From Muribaculaceae bacterium (GTDB lineage: Bacteria; Bacteroidota; Bacteroidia; Bacteroidales; Muribaculaceae): a stretch of DNA of 26,631 nt. Of the stretch, positions 1 through 7,623 are shown in pieces (the stretch's first letter is position 1; each line of letters starts with the position of its first letter). Location of the stretch: contig JAIDTS010000012.1 of assembly GCA_029060585.1 (NCBI GenBank), forward strand, positions 1 through 26,631. Direction: 5' to 3'. Made by a program: the position numbers and the translations under genes. Below the pieces are notes generated by a model. That model did not search any database. It had not been told where the DNA came from and worked only from the letters and a program-made list of their open reading frames with translations.

Positions 1-2
1 GG

Positions 3-407
3 GGACTTCTGGCTGCCGACGACAAGCCGATTCATTAAGACTATGTAAGGCATAAACCTAAGGATCATGGTCTGGAGAACACAATCGAGGGCAACCTCAA
101 GCCCGGATGGAAGGTAGTCGTCATCGAAGACCTCATCTCTACCGGAGGCAACGCCGTGCGCGCCATCGAGGCTGTGAACAACGCAGGCTGCGAGGCGGTC
201 GGCATAGCCGCTCTTTTCAACTATGAGTTCCCCATCGCCATCAAGCGTTTCCGCGAGGCCAACATCAACGCAGTGTCGCTGTGCTCGTATACCGCGATGC
301 TTGAAGTGGCTGAAAAGATACAGTTCATAAGTCCCTCCGAGGCCGAGACTCTCCGCGACTGGCGGAAGAATCCCGACTCATGGGTTCCTCAGCACGAGGC
401 ATTCTGA
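3..407 (+). CDS. pyrE: Orotate phosphoribosyltransferase, C-terminal part (5' end cut, in-frame stop near the edge)
   Basis: This is the C-terminal two thirds of PyrE, which joins orotate to PRPP to make orotidine monophosphate in pyrimidine synthesis. The conserved stretch KPKDHGLEN is followed by the PRPP-binding loop VIEDLISTGG (about 117-147) and a C-terminal DWRKNP segment typical of Bacteroidales PyrE. The frame is open from 39 to 407. Further upstream the same frame reads GLLAADDKP, which also fits PyrE, but a TAA lies at 36-38 between it and YVR. The rest of the gene is outside the window. The stop may be a real lesion or a base-calling or assembly error at a contig end; the downstream part shows no decay. 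The SRPBCC gene follows after 37 nt. The family call is firm; whether the gene is intact is unknown. Confidence 0.85.
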
Positions 408-444
408 CAACTGAAAACCCCACAACAGAAAACGAATAAATATC

Positions 445-882
445 ATGGCAACATATAAAAGCGAAGAAGTAACTCTAAAGGCCTCCGCCGACAGTGTCTT
501 CTCTCGTCTGAGCAATTTTGAATCGCTCAAGGATCTGCTTGCGCAGGTCCCTGCCGACCAGATTCCGGCAGACAAGAAAGAGATGTTTGACAGTATTCGC
601 CTTACGGAAGACAGCATCGAGCTTCCAGGAGGACCGGTAGGATCGATAAGACTCAGGGTTGCAGAGCGAACCGCACCCTCCCGCATCACGCTGAAAGGGG
701 AGGGCACGCCTGTGCCCCTTCAGCTGCAGCTCGACATCCATCCTGTCGACGATGCGGCATGCCGCGCGCAGGCAAAGATCGACATAGAGATTCCCATGAT
801 GCTGAAGCCTATGATTTCGGGCCCCATGCAGAAGATGACCGAGCAGTTCGCAAGCGTGCTTCGGTCGATTCCTTTCTCATAA
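445..882 (+). CDS. SRPBCC (START-like) family protein
   Basis: A 145-residue cytoplasmic protein without signal peptide or membrane helix. It starts MATYKSEEV, has an early helix (SVFSRLSNFESLKDLL), alternating strands (SIRLRV, RITLKGEG, LQLQLDI) and a long C-terminal helix (MLKPMISGPMQKMTEQFASVL). That is the helix-grip layout of the SRPBCC/polyketide-cyclase superfamily, whose deep cavity usually binds a lipid or hydrophobic ligand. From memory, Bacteroidales genomes often keep such a gene next to pyrE, as here (37 nt gap), so the two are probably co-transcribed. No catalytic residues are evident and no ligand can be inferred. The ATG is the only sensible start; an A-rich stretch precedes it. 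Confidence 0.8.
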   Translation: MATYKSEEVTLKASADSVFSRLSNFESLKDLLAQVPADQIPADKKEMFDSIRLTEDSIELPGGPVGSIRLRVAERTAPSRITLKGEGTPVPLQLQLDIHPVDDAACRAQAKIDIEIPMMLKPMISGPMQKMTEQFASVLRSIPFS

Positions 883-903
883 GTAAGAAATTCCCTTCAG
901 GTG

Positions 904-1452
904 ATGAGAGTGTGCAGAATTCTATCCTTTCTGAAGAAGGGTAGCCTGTCTATGTCGCTGATAGCCATGCTGTCGGCGGTTGCGTCGTGCAGTCAGGTCG
1001 ACGACGACCGCATACCCTCACTCCCGGTCTACATAAATCTCTCCGGCGCCGGAATGTGGAACAGCTACGGAGTCTCTGGCGTAGGCATCTACAGAAATTT
1101 TATCAACTGGCAGGGCGTCGTCAGTCCGTCAGGTTTTCATTTCAACTCCAACACATATGTCGGATTCGGAGGAGTCCTGCTCATCGGAGGCATAGACCCG
1201 TTTACGGCGGATCCCAACGTTCCATTGGCCTACGACCTTTCATGCCCCGTCGAGCGGAGTCAGACCGTCAGAGTGGAGATCGATCCTGATAATCTTGAAG
1301 CTTTCTGTCCGGAATGCGGCTCACGCTACGATGTCATCACGGCCGGAGGCGCTCCCGTAGGTGGACCGGCGCTGACAGGCAAATATAAATACGGTCTGCG
1401 GCGCTACGTCTGTCAGCCGGAGTCCGGCGGAGGGTATATAATACATAATTAA
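904..1452 (+). CDS. Rieske-fold lipoprotein lacking the canonical His ligands
   Basis: A 182-residue predicted lipoprotein. The SPII signal peptide ends SAVASC, making Cys29 the lipidated residue. The C-terminal half follows the Rieske layout: YDLSCPVE, then about 18 residues on FCPECGSRYDV, then GGAPVGGPA and a closing strand GLRRYV. Canonical Rieske domains bind [2Fe-2S] through C-x-H and C-x-x-H. Here the matching positions read C114-P-V and C135-P-E-C138, so both histidines are missing, and a further cysteine is C170. A normal Rieske cluster is therefore unlikely; a cysteine-ligated metal, a disulfide or a purely structural role are alternatives. A GTG at 901 could also start the protein. 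It lies 21 nt after the SRPBCC gene and may share its transcript. The fold call is by motif only. Confidence 0.65.
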   Translation: MRVCRILSFLKKGSLSMSLIAMLSAVASCSQVDDDRIPSLPVYINLSGAGMWNSYGVSGVGIYRNFINWQGVVSPSGFHFNSNTYVGFGGVLLIGGIDPFTADPNVPLAYDLSCPVERSQTVRVEIDPDNLEAFCPECGSRYDVITAGGAPVGGPALTGKYKYGLRRYVCQPESGGGYIIHN

Positions 1453-1507
1453 AGTCCGGGAATAGTATTGATATGGCTTGATGGTTTAATCTTTAATCGT
1501 AATTAAT

Positions 1508-2995
1508 TTGGAAGAGTTGGTGTATATGATATTGCGTGGTCTCGTCATCGGCGTGGTGGTTTCCGCTCCGATGGGCCCCGTAGGCATCTATTGCATCCAG
1601 CGCACTCTCGACAAGGGGCGGCTATCCGGATTCTATACCGGGGTAGGGGCTGCGATCTCCGATCTCATATATTGTCTGCTGACCGGATTCGGACTCTCTT
1701 TCATTGAGGAATTCATCAACCGCCACCGCAGCCCTATCCAGCTTCTCGGATCAGTGGTGCTGATTTTCTTCGGCATATGGCTTATCCGCAAGAAACCTGA
1801 CGGCGGATCAATAGCCGCCGACGCCGACCACGGCGCTCCCTCGCGCGAGGGGGACATACTCAAGGGATTCGCCCTTACCTTCTCCAATCCGCTTATCCTA
1901 TTCCTCATCATAGGTCTTTTCGCCCAGTTCAATTTCGTCATCGAGGGAATGAAGTTCTATCATTACCTTCTCGGTTTCGTCGGAATCATCGGCGGTGCGC
2001 TTGGCTGGTGGTGGCTTGTCACCTTTTTTGTCGAAAAACTCCGTGGCCATTTCACTCAGCGAACCATGAAGCGAATCAACATGGCCATAGGCGTGATCAT
2101 TCTTGTCTTCGCCGCTGTCGGAATCTTCTCGTCGGCCTCTTCTTTGATCGCCGCTCCCATGCCGGGCCCTACCGTGCGTGAAACGTTAGGCTCGGCTGAG
2201 TTCCGGGTCGCCGACACTTCCATGAAGGGATGGTCCGCTTCCTTTCCAAGTGATTCAGTCTCGACTGTCAGGATTGAGGTGAGGCCCGCGTCAAAACCTG
2301 ATCCTTTTGGCGACTCGCTCGTCGATTTCCTTTCTGTTAAGATTGTAGAGGAGCCCTCCGGCAGGGTCTTGGCTTCATCTGAAATCTCTGAAGGAATCGA
2401 TCCGTATAGGGGAAAAAACGCATGGAGGGTGATTAGGAACGGCAGCGTTTGGAGTGTATTTGCCGGCAACCGCGACTATCGCCACATCGTAACCTTTCAG
2501 TCGGAGCTCGTCCCGATCGGAAGTCCGATCCTGACTCCCAATACATCGGGGGGAATCGACGCCTCCCTTATTAATATGACGTCCGCTCCGACAGAGGTTT
2601 CAATCGAAACGGGGGCGGACATTTTTTTTGTTATTGAAGGGCTTTCCTTCGGAGCCCTTGATCTTGCAGGAATATACTCCATGCTTGACTATGAGCAGGA
2701 CGATTCCTACGCCCGACTCGGAGGCGCCTACAGGATTGCCGTGCTGCCTCTCCAGGACGGCTATGATGTCTTTTACATGGATGGTGCCCGCGAAAATGGC
2801 GCGGGGTGGAGTCCTGGCATGAGGAAAGCGAGACTGAAGGCAACAGCCTTCCCTACGGTCTACGACGTCGAATGGCGTGATGCCGAGGGAAGCTGGATGC
2901 TTCATGACATTCAGGCCGAGCATGACGCGCTCGCCAAGACACTTACGGTGAAGTTCCCGTATCAGGGAGCCTCAATACGTTTCAGAAAGGAATAG
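1508..2995 (+). CDS. LysE/RhtB-family exporter fused to a large C-terminal beta-rich domain
   Basis: A 495-residue protein. Residues 1 to about 215 are a LysE/RhtB-type exporter: the first helix carries SAPMGPVG, followed by CIQRTLDKG, and five more hydrophobic helices follow at roughly 40-60, 72-92, 115-140, 150-172 and 190-213. This family exports amino acids or related small molecules. Typical members are about 200-220 residues and end there. In this gene the frame continues for 280 residues with no further membrane helix, in alternating polar and hydrophobic strands (STVRIEVRP, YRIAVLPLQDGYDVFYM, YDVEWRDAEGSW). I cannot assign that domain to a named family. The start is uncertain: TTG at 1508 lies at the edge of the AT-rich spacer, while ATG at 1526 (MILRGLVIG) fits the family start well. 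It ends 3 nt from the end of the opposing TPM gene. Confidence 0.75.
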   Translation: MEELVYMILRGLVIGVVVSAPMGPVGIYCIQRTLDKGRLSGFYTGVGAAISDLIYCLLTGFGLSFIEEFINRHRSPIQLLGSVVLIFFGIWLIRKKPDGGSIAADADHGAPSREGDILKGFALTFSNPLILFLIIGLFAQFNFVIEGMKFYHYLLGFVGIIGGALGWWWLVTFFVEKLRGHFTQRTMKRINMAIGVIILVFAAVGIFSSASSLIAAPMPGPTVRETLGSAEFRVADTSMKGWSASFPSDSVSTVRIEVRPASKPDPFGDSLVDFLSVKIVEEPSGRVLASSEISEGIDPYRGKNAWRVIRNGSVWSVFAGNRDYRHIVTFQSELVPIGSPILTPNTSGGIDASLINMTSAPTEVSIETGADIFFVIEGLSFGALDLAGIYSMLDYEQDDSYARLGGAYRIAVLPLQDGYDVFYMDGARENGAGWSPGMRKARLKATAFPTVYDVEWRDAEGSWMLHDIQAEHDALAKTLTVKFPYQGASIRFRKE

Positions 2996-2998
2996 AGT

Positions 2999-4300
2999 CT
3001 ACCACCTTCCTGAAGCTCCGCCACCTCCCGTGCTTCCTCCGCCGAATCCACCGCCGAATCCACCACCGAAACCGCCTCCGAACCCTCCGCCACCTCCGCG
3101 CCGGCGAGCCGATCCGAGGATCGCAGCAGCGGCCATCGCGGCAGCCATATCTTTCTTAGGGATGCGAAATCCCTTGTTGTCCTGATGTCCGCAATATTCA
3201 CATCTGTAGCTCGACATTCCTTCCCCTTCGGCATGGTAAGTCGGTTGCCGCACAGTCGTGTTGCCAATAAAGTGATAAGCACGGGTGCCGCAGTGGGGGC
3301 ATGGAGTGTATTTGGTGTTTTGAGCAGGATACCCCGTCACTTCCGTATTTCCGCATGTGCGGCAGCGGTGAACGTCGTAGCGCACCGACCCGATCTTCTG
3401 CTCGAACTGCTGCGCGGGCGTGAGGGCTCCAAGAGCGTCGCTCCCTTTCAGTAGCTCTGCTTTGCCTCCGCATTTCGGGCATTTGTGGCTTCCGTAGCGT
3501 GCCCGGCGGTAATGGAAGAGGGCCAGAAGAAAAAACGGAAGCGCTGTCAGAAGTGTGCCCACTGAAAGGAATCCAAGCAGAATAAGTCTCGACCTCCATT
3601 CATGTGCTTTTTCCGGGGCAGTCTTCATCTTCCGGGTCTTGAGGCGACACGAGACGTATGCTCCTCCTGCCAGTAGCCAGAGGGCAACTGCTATAAAGCC
3701 GAGGAATCCCATCATAGTCTCCTTGCTGACCGGGGCCTCATCCATGCCTGAATGATTGTCTCTCAGGCTGGAACGGAGTTCATCCGCATATTCCGGGTCC
3801 GTCATCACGCGTGCTATCATGGCTGTCGCCTCGTCTACGGCGCAATCCAGGCAATCCTCTCTCATGTTCGGTATCACGGCCTCGCGTATGATTTTTCCGC
3901 ATGTGATGTCTGGAAGCACACCCTCTGCGCCGTAACCGGTCTGGATGCGAACCTCGCGGCTGTCGGGAGAAATCAGCAGGAGCACTCCGTTGTCCTTGTC
4001 TTTTTTGCCGATTCCCCATCGGGTGAAAAGCTTCTCGGAGAAGTCCTCCACAGTATAGTCGCCTATAGAGGGCACTACAGCCACCGCCACCTCGGCCGTC
4101 GTAGAGTCGCGTACGGCCTGCAGACGTGCGTTAACGAGACTCCGAGTCTGAGCGCTCAACCGTCCTTCAGGATCAGCCACATACTCGTATCTATTGGCTA
4201 TGTTCGGATTCGTTATATCCTCCGGCCTGTAGTCGCGCCCCGTCATGTTGAGGAAGCCCGACAGGAAGACGAGAAATACTATTATCTTATCTTTGGTCAT
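2999..4300 (-). CDS. TPM-domain membrane protein with zinc ribbons and Gly-rich tail
   Basis: A 433-residue membrane protein. Residues 1-20 are a signal peptide or anchor. Residues 41-170 form a TPM domain (TLP18.3/Psb32/MOLO-1 type), with RLSAQTRSLVNARL and the central strand DKDNGVLLLISPDSREVRIQTGYG. Two membrane helices lie near 197-217 and 239-263. The cytoplasmic part has four CxxC pairs (C274/C277, C313/C316, C334/C337, C367/C370), which suggests two zinc ribbons. The tail is Ala-rich and then Gly/Phe-rich, ending GASGRW, a tail usual for Bacteroidetes members. TPM proteins are linked to membrane-protein repair or assembly; the exact role here is unknown. The gene follows dgt on the same strand, and the 38-nt gap is filled by a heptamer array. 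Co-transcription with dgt is likely. Confidence 0.85.
   Translation of the reverse strand: MTKDKIIVFLVFLSGFLNMTGRDYRPEDITNPNIANRYEYVADPEGRLSAQTRSLVNARLQAVRDSTTAEVAVAVVPSIGDYTVEDFSEKLFTRWGIGKKDKDNGVLLLISPDSREVRIQTGYGAEGVLPDITCGKIIREAVIPNMREDCLDCAVDEATAMIARVMTDPEYADELRSSLRDNHSGMDEAPVSKETMMGFLGFIAVALWLLAGGAYVSCRLKTRKMKTAPEKAHEWRSRLILLGFLSVGTLLTALPFFLLALFHYRRARYGSHKCPKCGGKAELLKGSDALGALTPAQQFEQKIGSVRYDVHRCRTCGNTEVTGYPAQNTKYTPCPHCGTRAYHFIGNTTVRQPTYHAEGEGMSSYRCEYCGHQDNKGFRIPKKDMAAAMAAAAILGSARRRGGGGGFGGGFGGGFGGGFGGGSTGGGGASGRW
3039..3086 (-). repeat. 12-bp tandem repeats coding the Gly/Phe tail
   Basis: Four consecutive 12-bp units, the first two identical (CCGCCGAATCCA on the plus strand). On the minus strand they encode the GGFG repeats of the TPM protein tail. 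The unit keeps frame, so gain or loss of a unit would change tail length without breaking the gene. Confidence 0.8.
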
Positions 4301-4301
4301 T

Positions 4302-4340
4302 ATTAATTGATCATTAATAATTAATCATTTATCATTGATT
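4302..4340. repeat. Heptamer array in the dgt/TPM-gene spacer
   Basis: AT-rich 7-bp units of type ATTAATM or ATTTATC (plus strand), clearest at 4313-4340, fill the whole gap between the dgt stop and the TPM start codon. On the coding (minus) strand the units read GATTAAT or TATTAAT and end at the ATG at 4300. The 24 bases at 4313-4336 recur exactly at 10800-10823. Member of the heptamer-array set described under findings. Confidence 0.8.
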
Positions 4341-5661
4341 ACACCGCCGGAAGCGAATGCCCGTTGAGCGTGCGGAATAGGTCGAGCGCGTAGACGTCGG
4401 TCATGGCCGAAACGTGGTCTACCACTCCCTGGAGTCTTGAGTTGAGGCTGTCGGAGCGGACGTCGTATTGGCGAGGCACCTTCTCGAGCAGCAGGCGCGA
4501 ATATGCCTTCTCAGGCGCCATGACCGCTCCTACAAGATTTTCCATCAGATAAGTTATGATGCGGTTGCCTGCCAGTTCTATATCAATTACCTGAGGGGAA
4601 TTATAAATCTTCTTCCAGGCCGTCTCGCTGCATCGGGCATATGCGTCGGCAAGGCGTCCGTCTACATTTTTCGTCAACGCTCCATGATAGTCTCCCGCGA
4701 GTATCTCCTTCTCGTGGTCGGCGAATTCCTTCGAGCATCCTCCTACGAGAGCTCCTATCACTTTCGACCGCATGTAGCCAACCTGCTCGTTGGGGTCGTC
4801 GAGCCGCCTCATAGAGGCCGTCATGTGTTCCTGCTCAGACTTATCGAAGAAATCCAGCATCAGGCTCTTAACCTCTTCGGTGGAGACAATCTTCAGCTTA
4901 TGGGCGTCCTCCAGATCCATGATCTGGTAGCAAATGTCGTCGGCCGCCTCCATCAGGAACACGAATGGATGGCGAGCATGGCGTCCGTGCTCTATTTCGG
5001 GAATGCCCAGCTCTTCGGCCACCTTCAGATAAGTCTCCTCCTCCGTCTCGAAATATCCGAACTTTCCCTTCTCCCCCGCGAGAGTAGATGCGAAAGGATA
5101 TTTCACTACGGATGCGAGCGCGCTGTAGGTCATCGCGAAGCCACCCTCGCGTCGTCCTTCAAATTTGTGGGTTAGCAGCCGGAATGAATTGGCGTTGCCC
5201 TCGAAATGAGCGAAATCACTCCATTGATGGGGAGTGAGGAACGGTTTCAGTGCCATTCCCTTTCCTTCGGTGAAGAAGGTAGAGATCGTCTTCTCTCCGT
5301 TGTGTCCGAAAGGTGGATTCCCGAGGTCATGGGCGAGGCAGGCTGTGGCTACTATGTCGCCCATGTCGCTCAGGCAAGCGGTGCGAATGTCGTAGCCGTG
5401 GCGTTCGATGAGTATGTTGGCCACCTCGTTGGCCATCGACCGTCCTACCGACGACACCTCAAGGCTGTGCGTCAGACGGTTGTGGACGAAGATGGAGCCC
5501 GGCAGAGGAAACACCTGTGTCTTGTTCTGCAGCCTTCTGAAAGGGGATGAGAAGACAAGCCGGTCATAATCGCGCTGGAAATCAGAGCGCGTGTGCTGCT
5601 GAGGGTCATGGTATTGTTCGAGCCCCAGTCGCTTGTCGGATATGAGCGAGTTCCAATTCAT
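4339..5661 (-). CDS. dgt: Deoxyguanosinetriphosphate triphosphohydrolase (HD-domain dNTPase)
   Basis: A 440-residue cytosolic enzyme that cleaves dGTP (or dNTPs) to the nucleoside and triphosphate, helping to control dNTP pools. The HD metal site is complete: H65 in NRLTHSLEV, H111-D112 in LAHDLGNPPFGHNG, and D241/D242 in MEAADDICYQI. The N-terminal FRRLQNKTQVFPL stretch and FEGNANSFRLL are also typical of dGTPases. Length fits the shorter Bacteroidetes form. It begins MNWNSLISDKRLG right beside AT-rich spacer DNA and leads a two-gene minus-strand unit with the TPM gene. A TAnnTTTG-like box at 5666-5673 on its strand lies only 4 nt from the ATG, so it is a doubtful promoter. The overall call is firm. 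Confidence 0.93.
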   Translation of the reverse strand: MNWNSLISDKRLGLEQYHDPQQHTRSDFQRDYDRLVFSSPFRRLQNKTQVFPLPGSIFVHNRLTHSLEVSSVGRSMANEVANILIERHGYDIRTACLSDMGDIVATACLAHDLGNPPFGHNGEKTISTFFTEGKGMALKPFLTPHQWSDFAHFEGNANSFRLLTHKFEGRREGGFAMTYSALASVVKYPFASTLAGEKGKFGYFETEEETYLKVAEELGIPEIEHGRHARHPFVFLMEAADDICYQIMDLEDAHKLKIVSTEEVKSLMLDFFDKSEQEHMTASMRRLDDPNEQVGYMRSKVIGALVGGCSKEFADHEKEILAGDYHGALTKNVDGRLADAYARCSETAWKKIYNSPQVIDIELAGNRIITYLMENLVGAVMAPEKAYSRLLLEKVPRQYDVRSDSLNSRLQGVVDHVSAMTDVYALDLFRTLNGHSLPAV

Positions 5662-5717
5662 TTTACAAAATTAATGATTTTATTTGTTAAAAAATCTTTA
5701 GGTATCGATTTTTTTTG

Positions 5718-5725
5718 TAATTTTG
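5718..5725 (+). promoter_or_regulatory. Bacteroidetes -7 box for the 5747 lipoprotein gene
   Basis: TAATTTTG matches the -7 consensus TAnnTTTG and lies 21 nt before the start codon. No good TTTG -33 box is found at the right distance; the nearest is TTTA at 5697-5700, with a 17-nt spacer. Transcription would start near 5730. Confidence 0.5.
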
Positions 5726-5746
5726 CGGAGTTTTTCTAATTGACAT

Positions 5747-6322
5747 ATGAACTGCATTGGTCAAAAGTATTGTTATGGCGGAGAGAAAGCCTGGCTGCTG
5801 ATGGTCTCCGTTATGCTTATTGTGCTGGTTTCCTGTGGCAACAGGACTGTTCCGGTAGGCCTTGATGTGGCGAATCCGGACGACAGTCAGTTTCATGCCG
5901 ACAACGACATCGCCATGACGGTCTGTTCTCTGGTCGACGCCGTCCGTGTCGGAGAGCGTCTTGACAGCGCCGACTATGGCTTTGAGGGGATTCTGACCGA
6001 CGGTCAGGGTACGCCTCTATATACTGATATCGAGGGAAATCCCGGTGAATGGATCGTAAAGGTAGTCAATAGCGAGGAGGCTCGCATCAGCAACCTCCAT
6101 CTCGGCGACCTCATGGCCGAAGACCTTCGTAACTATATACTGGGCGCTTTGAATCTTAACAGTGCCGACCTTGTCACGGCCTACATCAATCCTGCCGATG
6201 AGCAGGAATTCATCTGGCTCTACGACATAGGCGACGTTCAGGTGGCGTTTTCGGAGACGATCGTTAAGTCTCCGACTGATCTTGAGGGAATAATAATGTC
6301 GGTTTCAGTTTTCAAGGGATAG
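5747..6322 (+). CDS. Lipoprotein of unknown function
   Basis: A 191-residue predicted lipoprotein. A hydrophobic segment (AWLLMVSVMLIVLVSC) ends in an SPII lipobox with Cys30 lipidated. The residues after the cysteine are GNRTVPVG, without the acidic surface-export signal, so the protein probably faces the periplasm. The rest is soluble and mixed alpha/beta (EWIVKVVNSEEARISNLHLGDL, EFIWLYDIGDVQVAFSE). I recognise no family. It is a single-gene unit with its own -7 box. Its last 11 nt overlap the end of the opposing DUF2851 gene, leaving no room for a separate terminator. An ATG start fits; the long hydrophilic n-region before the hydrophobic core is somewhat unusual. Confidence 0.75.
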   Translation: MNCIGQKYCYGGEKAWLLMVSVMLIVLVSCGNRTVPVGLDVANPDDSQFHADNDIAMTVCSLVDAVRVGERLDSADYGFEGILTDGQGTPLYTDIEGNPGEWIVKVVNSEEARISNLHLGDLMAEDLRNYILGALNLNSADLVTAYINPADEQEFIWLYDIGDVQVAFSETIVKSPTDLEGIIMSVSVFKG

Positions 6323-7610
6323 CGGGCGCAACCGCCTCGCAACGCAGAAGATAATGCCCGAAGCGGCATCGGAGGCATTCGTGGCGATCGCAGAATTCCC
6401 TTCGCAGATGGATGAGCGCCTGCGATGTAGCGGCGTCCTTTGCCTTCAACCCAAGATGCTCCCAGTTTCTTATTATTGAATTTTTTTCCGGCGGGAGCCC
6501 TGTCAGCAGGGCTGCCGCTGCTTCTTTCAGATCGTGGTCGCAATGCAGGAGCGCATAAGCGTAGAGGAGTGGCGCCGCTACATTAATCAGCAGTACGCTT
6601 ATGCTTGGCTCGGAAAGCGACGGCGGGTTCGCTTCGGTCTGGCCGTCCGCTCCGAACGTGTAGCGGCGGCTCCAATAGGGATCCACCTGCCATCTGAAGA
6701 GTTGGCGCAGCATATCCTCGTCGCCTTCGGTCTTTATGATTCTCTGTAGCAGGTCGGGAGTCTCCGCCATTGCCTTCGCGAGCAGCGCTATACGGCGGTA
6801 GGGAAGGTTTTGAGGCCGCGTTCTCGCGAATTTCCATGAGGCGCGCGGAATAGGATGCATCGAATATTTTCGGGCAAGAAATTGATATTCCCGGCACATC
6901 AGCTGGTAGCGTCTGTCAGTCTGGTTGACGGTCGGGTCGAGCATGCCGGCCTGGCCGAAGAATATCGCTTCCATCTGAAGGATATTGTCGGAGTGGCGGC
7001 GCAGGTGGTTGAGGTCGATGCTCTGCGCGAGCATCTCGAAGGGGATGCCATTGAGCCCGAAGCCAAGGGCTCGGGCGAGTGTCAGGAAACAGGCTGCGTT
7101 CCAGTCTCCATGTGTATTCCGCAGAGTTTCCTCAATTCTTGTGGCCTTATGCTGGAGCCTTTCTATGGAAAGAGTCTCGATCCAATCTGCTCTACGAATA
7201 GAATCTATTATGTGAAGCCGCGACGCGCACCTTGTCTCCGGGGCAGTGCCCGTAAGATAGGCGAAAGTCCGGTAGAAGTTTTCCGGCAGGCGTACGTTCA
7301 TCTGCGGAATCGCAGAGCCGTCTCGTCGGCTGATTGTCGTGTCGCTGAGCGCTACAACGTGCAAGATAACATTGTCGTAAGCCGGATCCGAGTCATGTCC
7401 GTGGCGGTGCCAGTCGGAGGCCTTCATATGTATCTCGATATTTCCGGCCCAGGTCTTACCGTCGATCTTCACCTTCGCGTTGAAGAAGTCGGGTCCTGAA
7501 TCCCTATTGAGGGTTCCGGGATCCATCACTCTGACCGAGCCACCTCCCTCCAGCGGGAAAGAGAGCCCGAGCATCCGGCTTTGCCAAAGCAACTGGAATA
7601 TCTCCTCCAC
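6312..7610 (-). CDS. DUF2851 family protein
   Basis: A 432-residue soluble protein of the Bacteroidetes DUF2851 family, function unknown. The diagnostic N-terminal block is present: GPDFFNAKVKIDG (D41), WAGNIEIHMKASDWHRHGH (E59, H61, D66, H68, H70, H72) and YDNVILHVV (D79). The dense acidic and histidine residues suggest a metal site, and the D-x17-E-x-H layout could be a degenerate nuclease-like motif (inference only). The start is GTG at 7610, preceded at 6-12 nt by a clear AAGGGAG Shine-Dalgarno-like stretch, which is rare in this phylum and supports the start. It follows the barrel-protein gene after 13 nt, so the two are one unit. Confidence 0.85.
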   Translation of the reverse strand: MEEIFQLLWQSRMLGLSFPLEGGGSVRVMDPGTLNRDSGPDFFNAKVKIDGKTWAGNIEIHMKASDWHRHGHDSDPAYDNVILHVVALSDTTISRRDGSAIPQMNVRLPENFYRTFAYLTGTAPETRCASRLHIIDSIRRADWIETLSIERLQHKATRIEETLRNTHGDWNAACFLTLARALGFGLNGIPFEMLAQSIDLNHLRRHSDNILQMEAIFFGQAGMLDPTVNQTDRRYQLMCREYQFLARKYSMHPIPRASWKFARTRPQNLPYRRIALLAKAMAETPDLLQRIIKTEGDEDMLRQLFRWQVDPYWSRRYTFGADGQTEANPPSLSEPSISVLLINVAAPLLYAYALLHCDHDLKEAAAALLTGLPPEKNSIIRNWEHLGLKAKDAATSQALIHLRREFCDRHECLRCRFGHYLLRCEAVAPAIP

Positions 7611-7623
7611 GTCTCCCTTCGGT

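Noticed and set aside
5666..5673. TAATTTTG on the minus strand as the dgt promoter
   Set aside because: Only 4 nt from the ATG with no -33 box; it would need a leaderless transcript.
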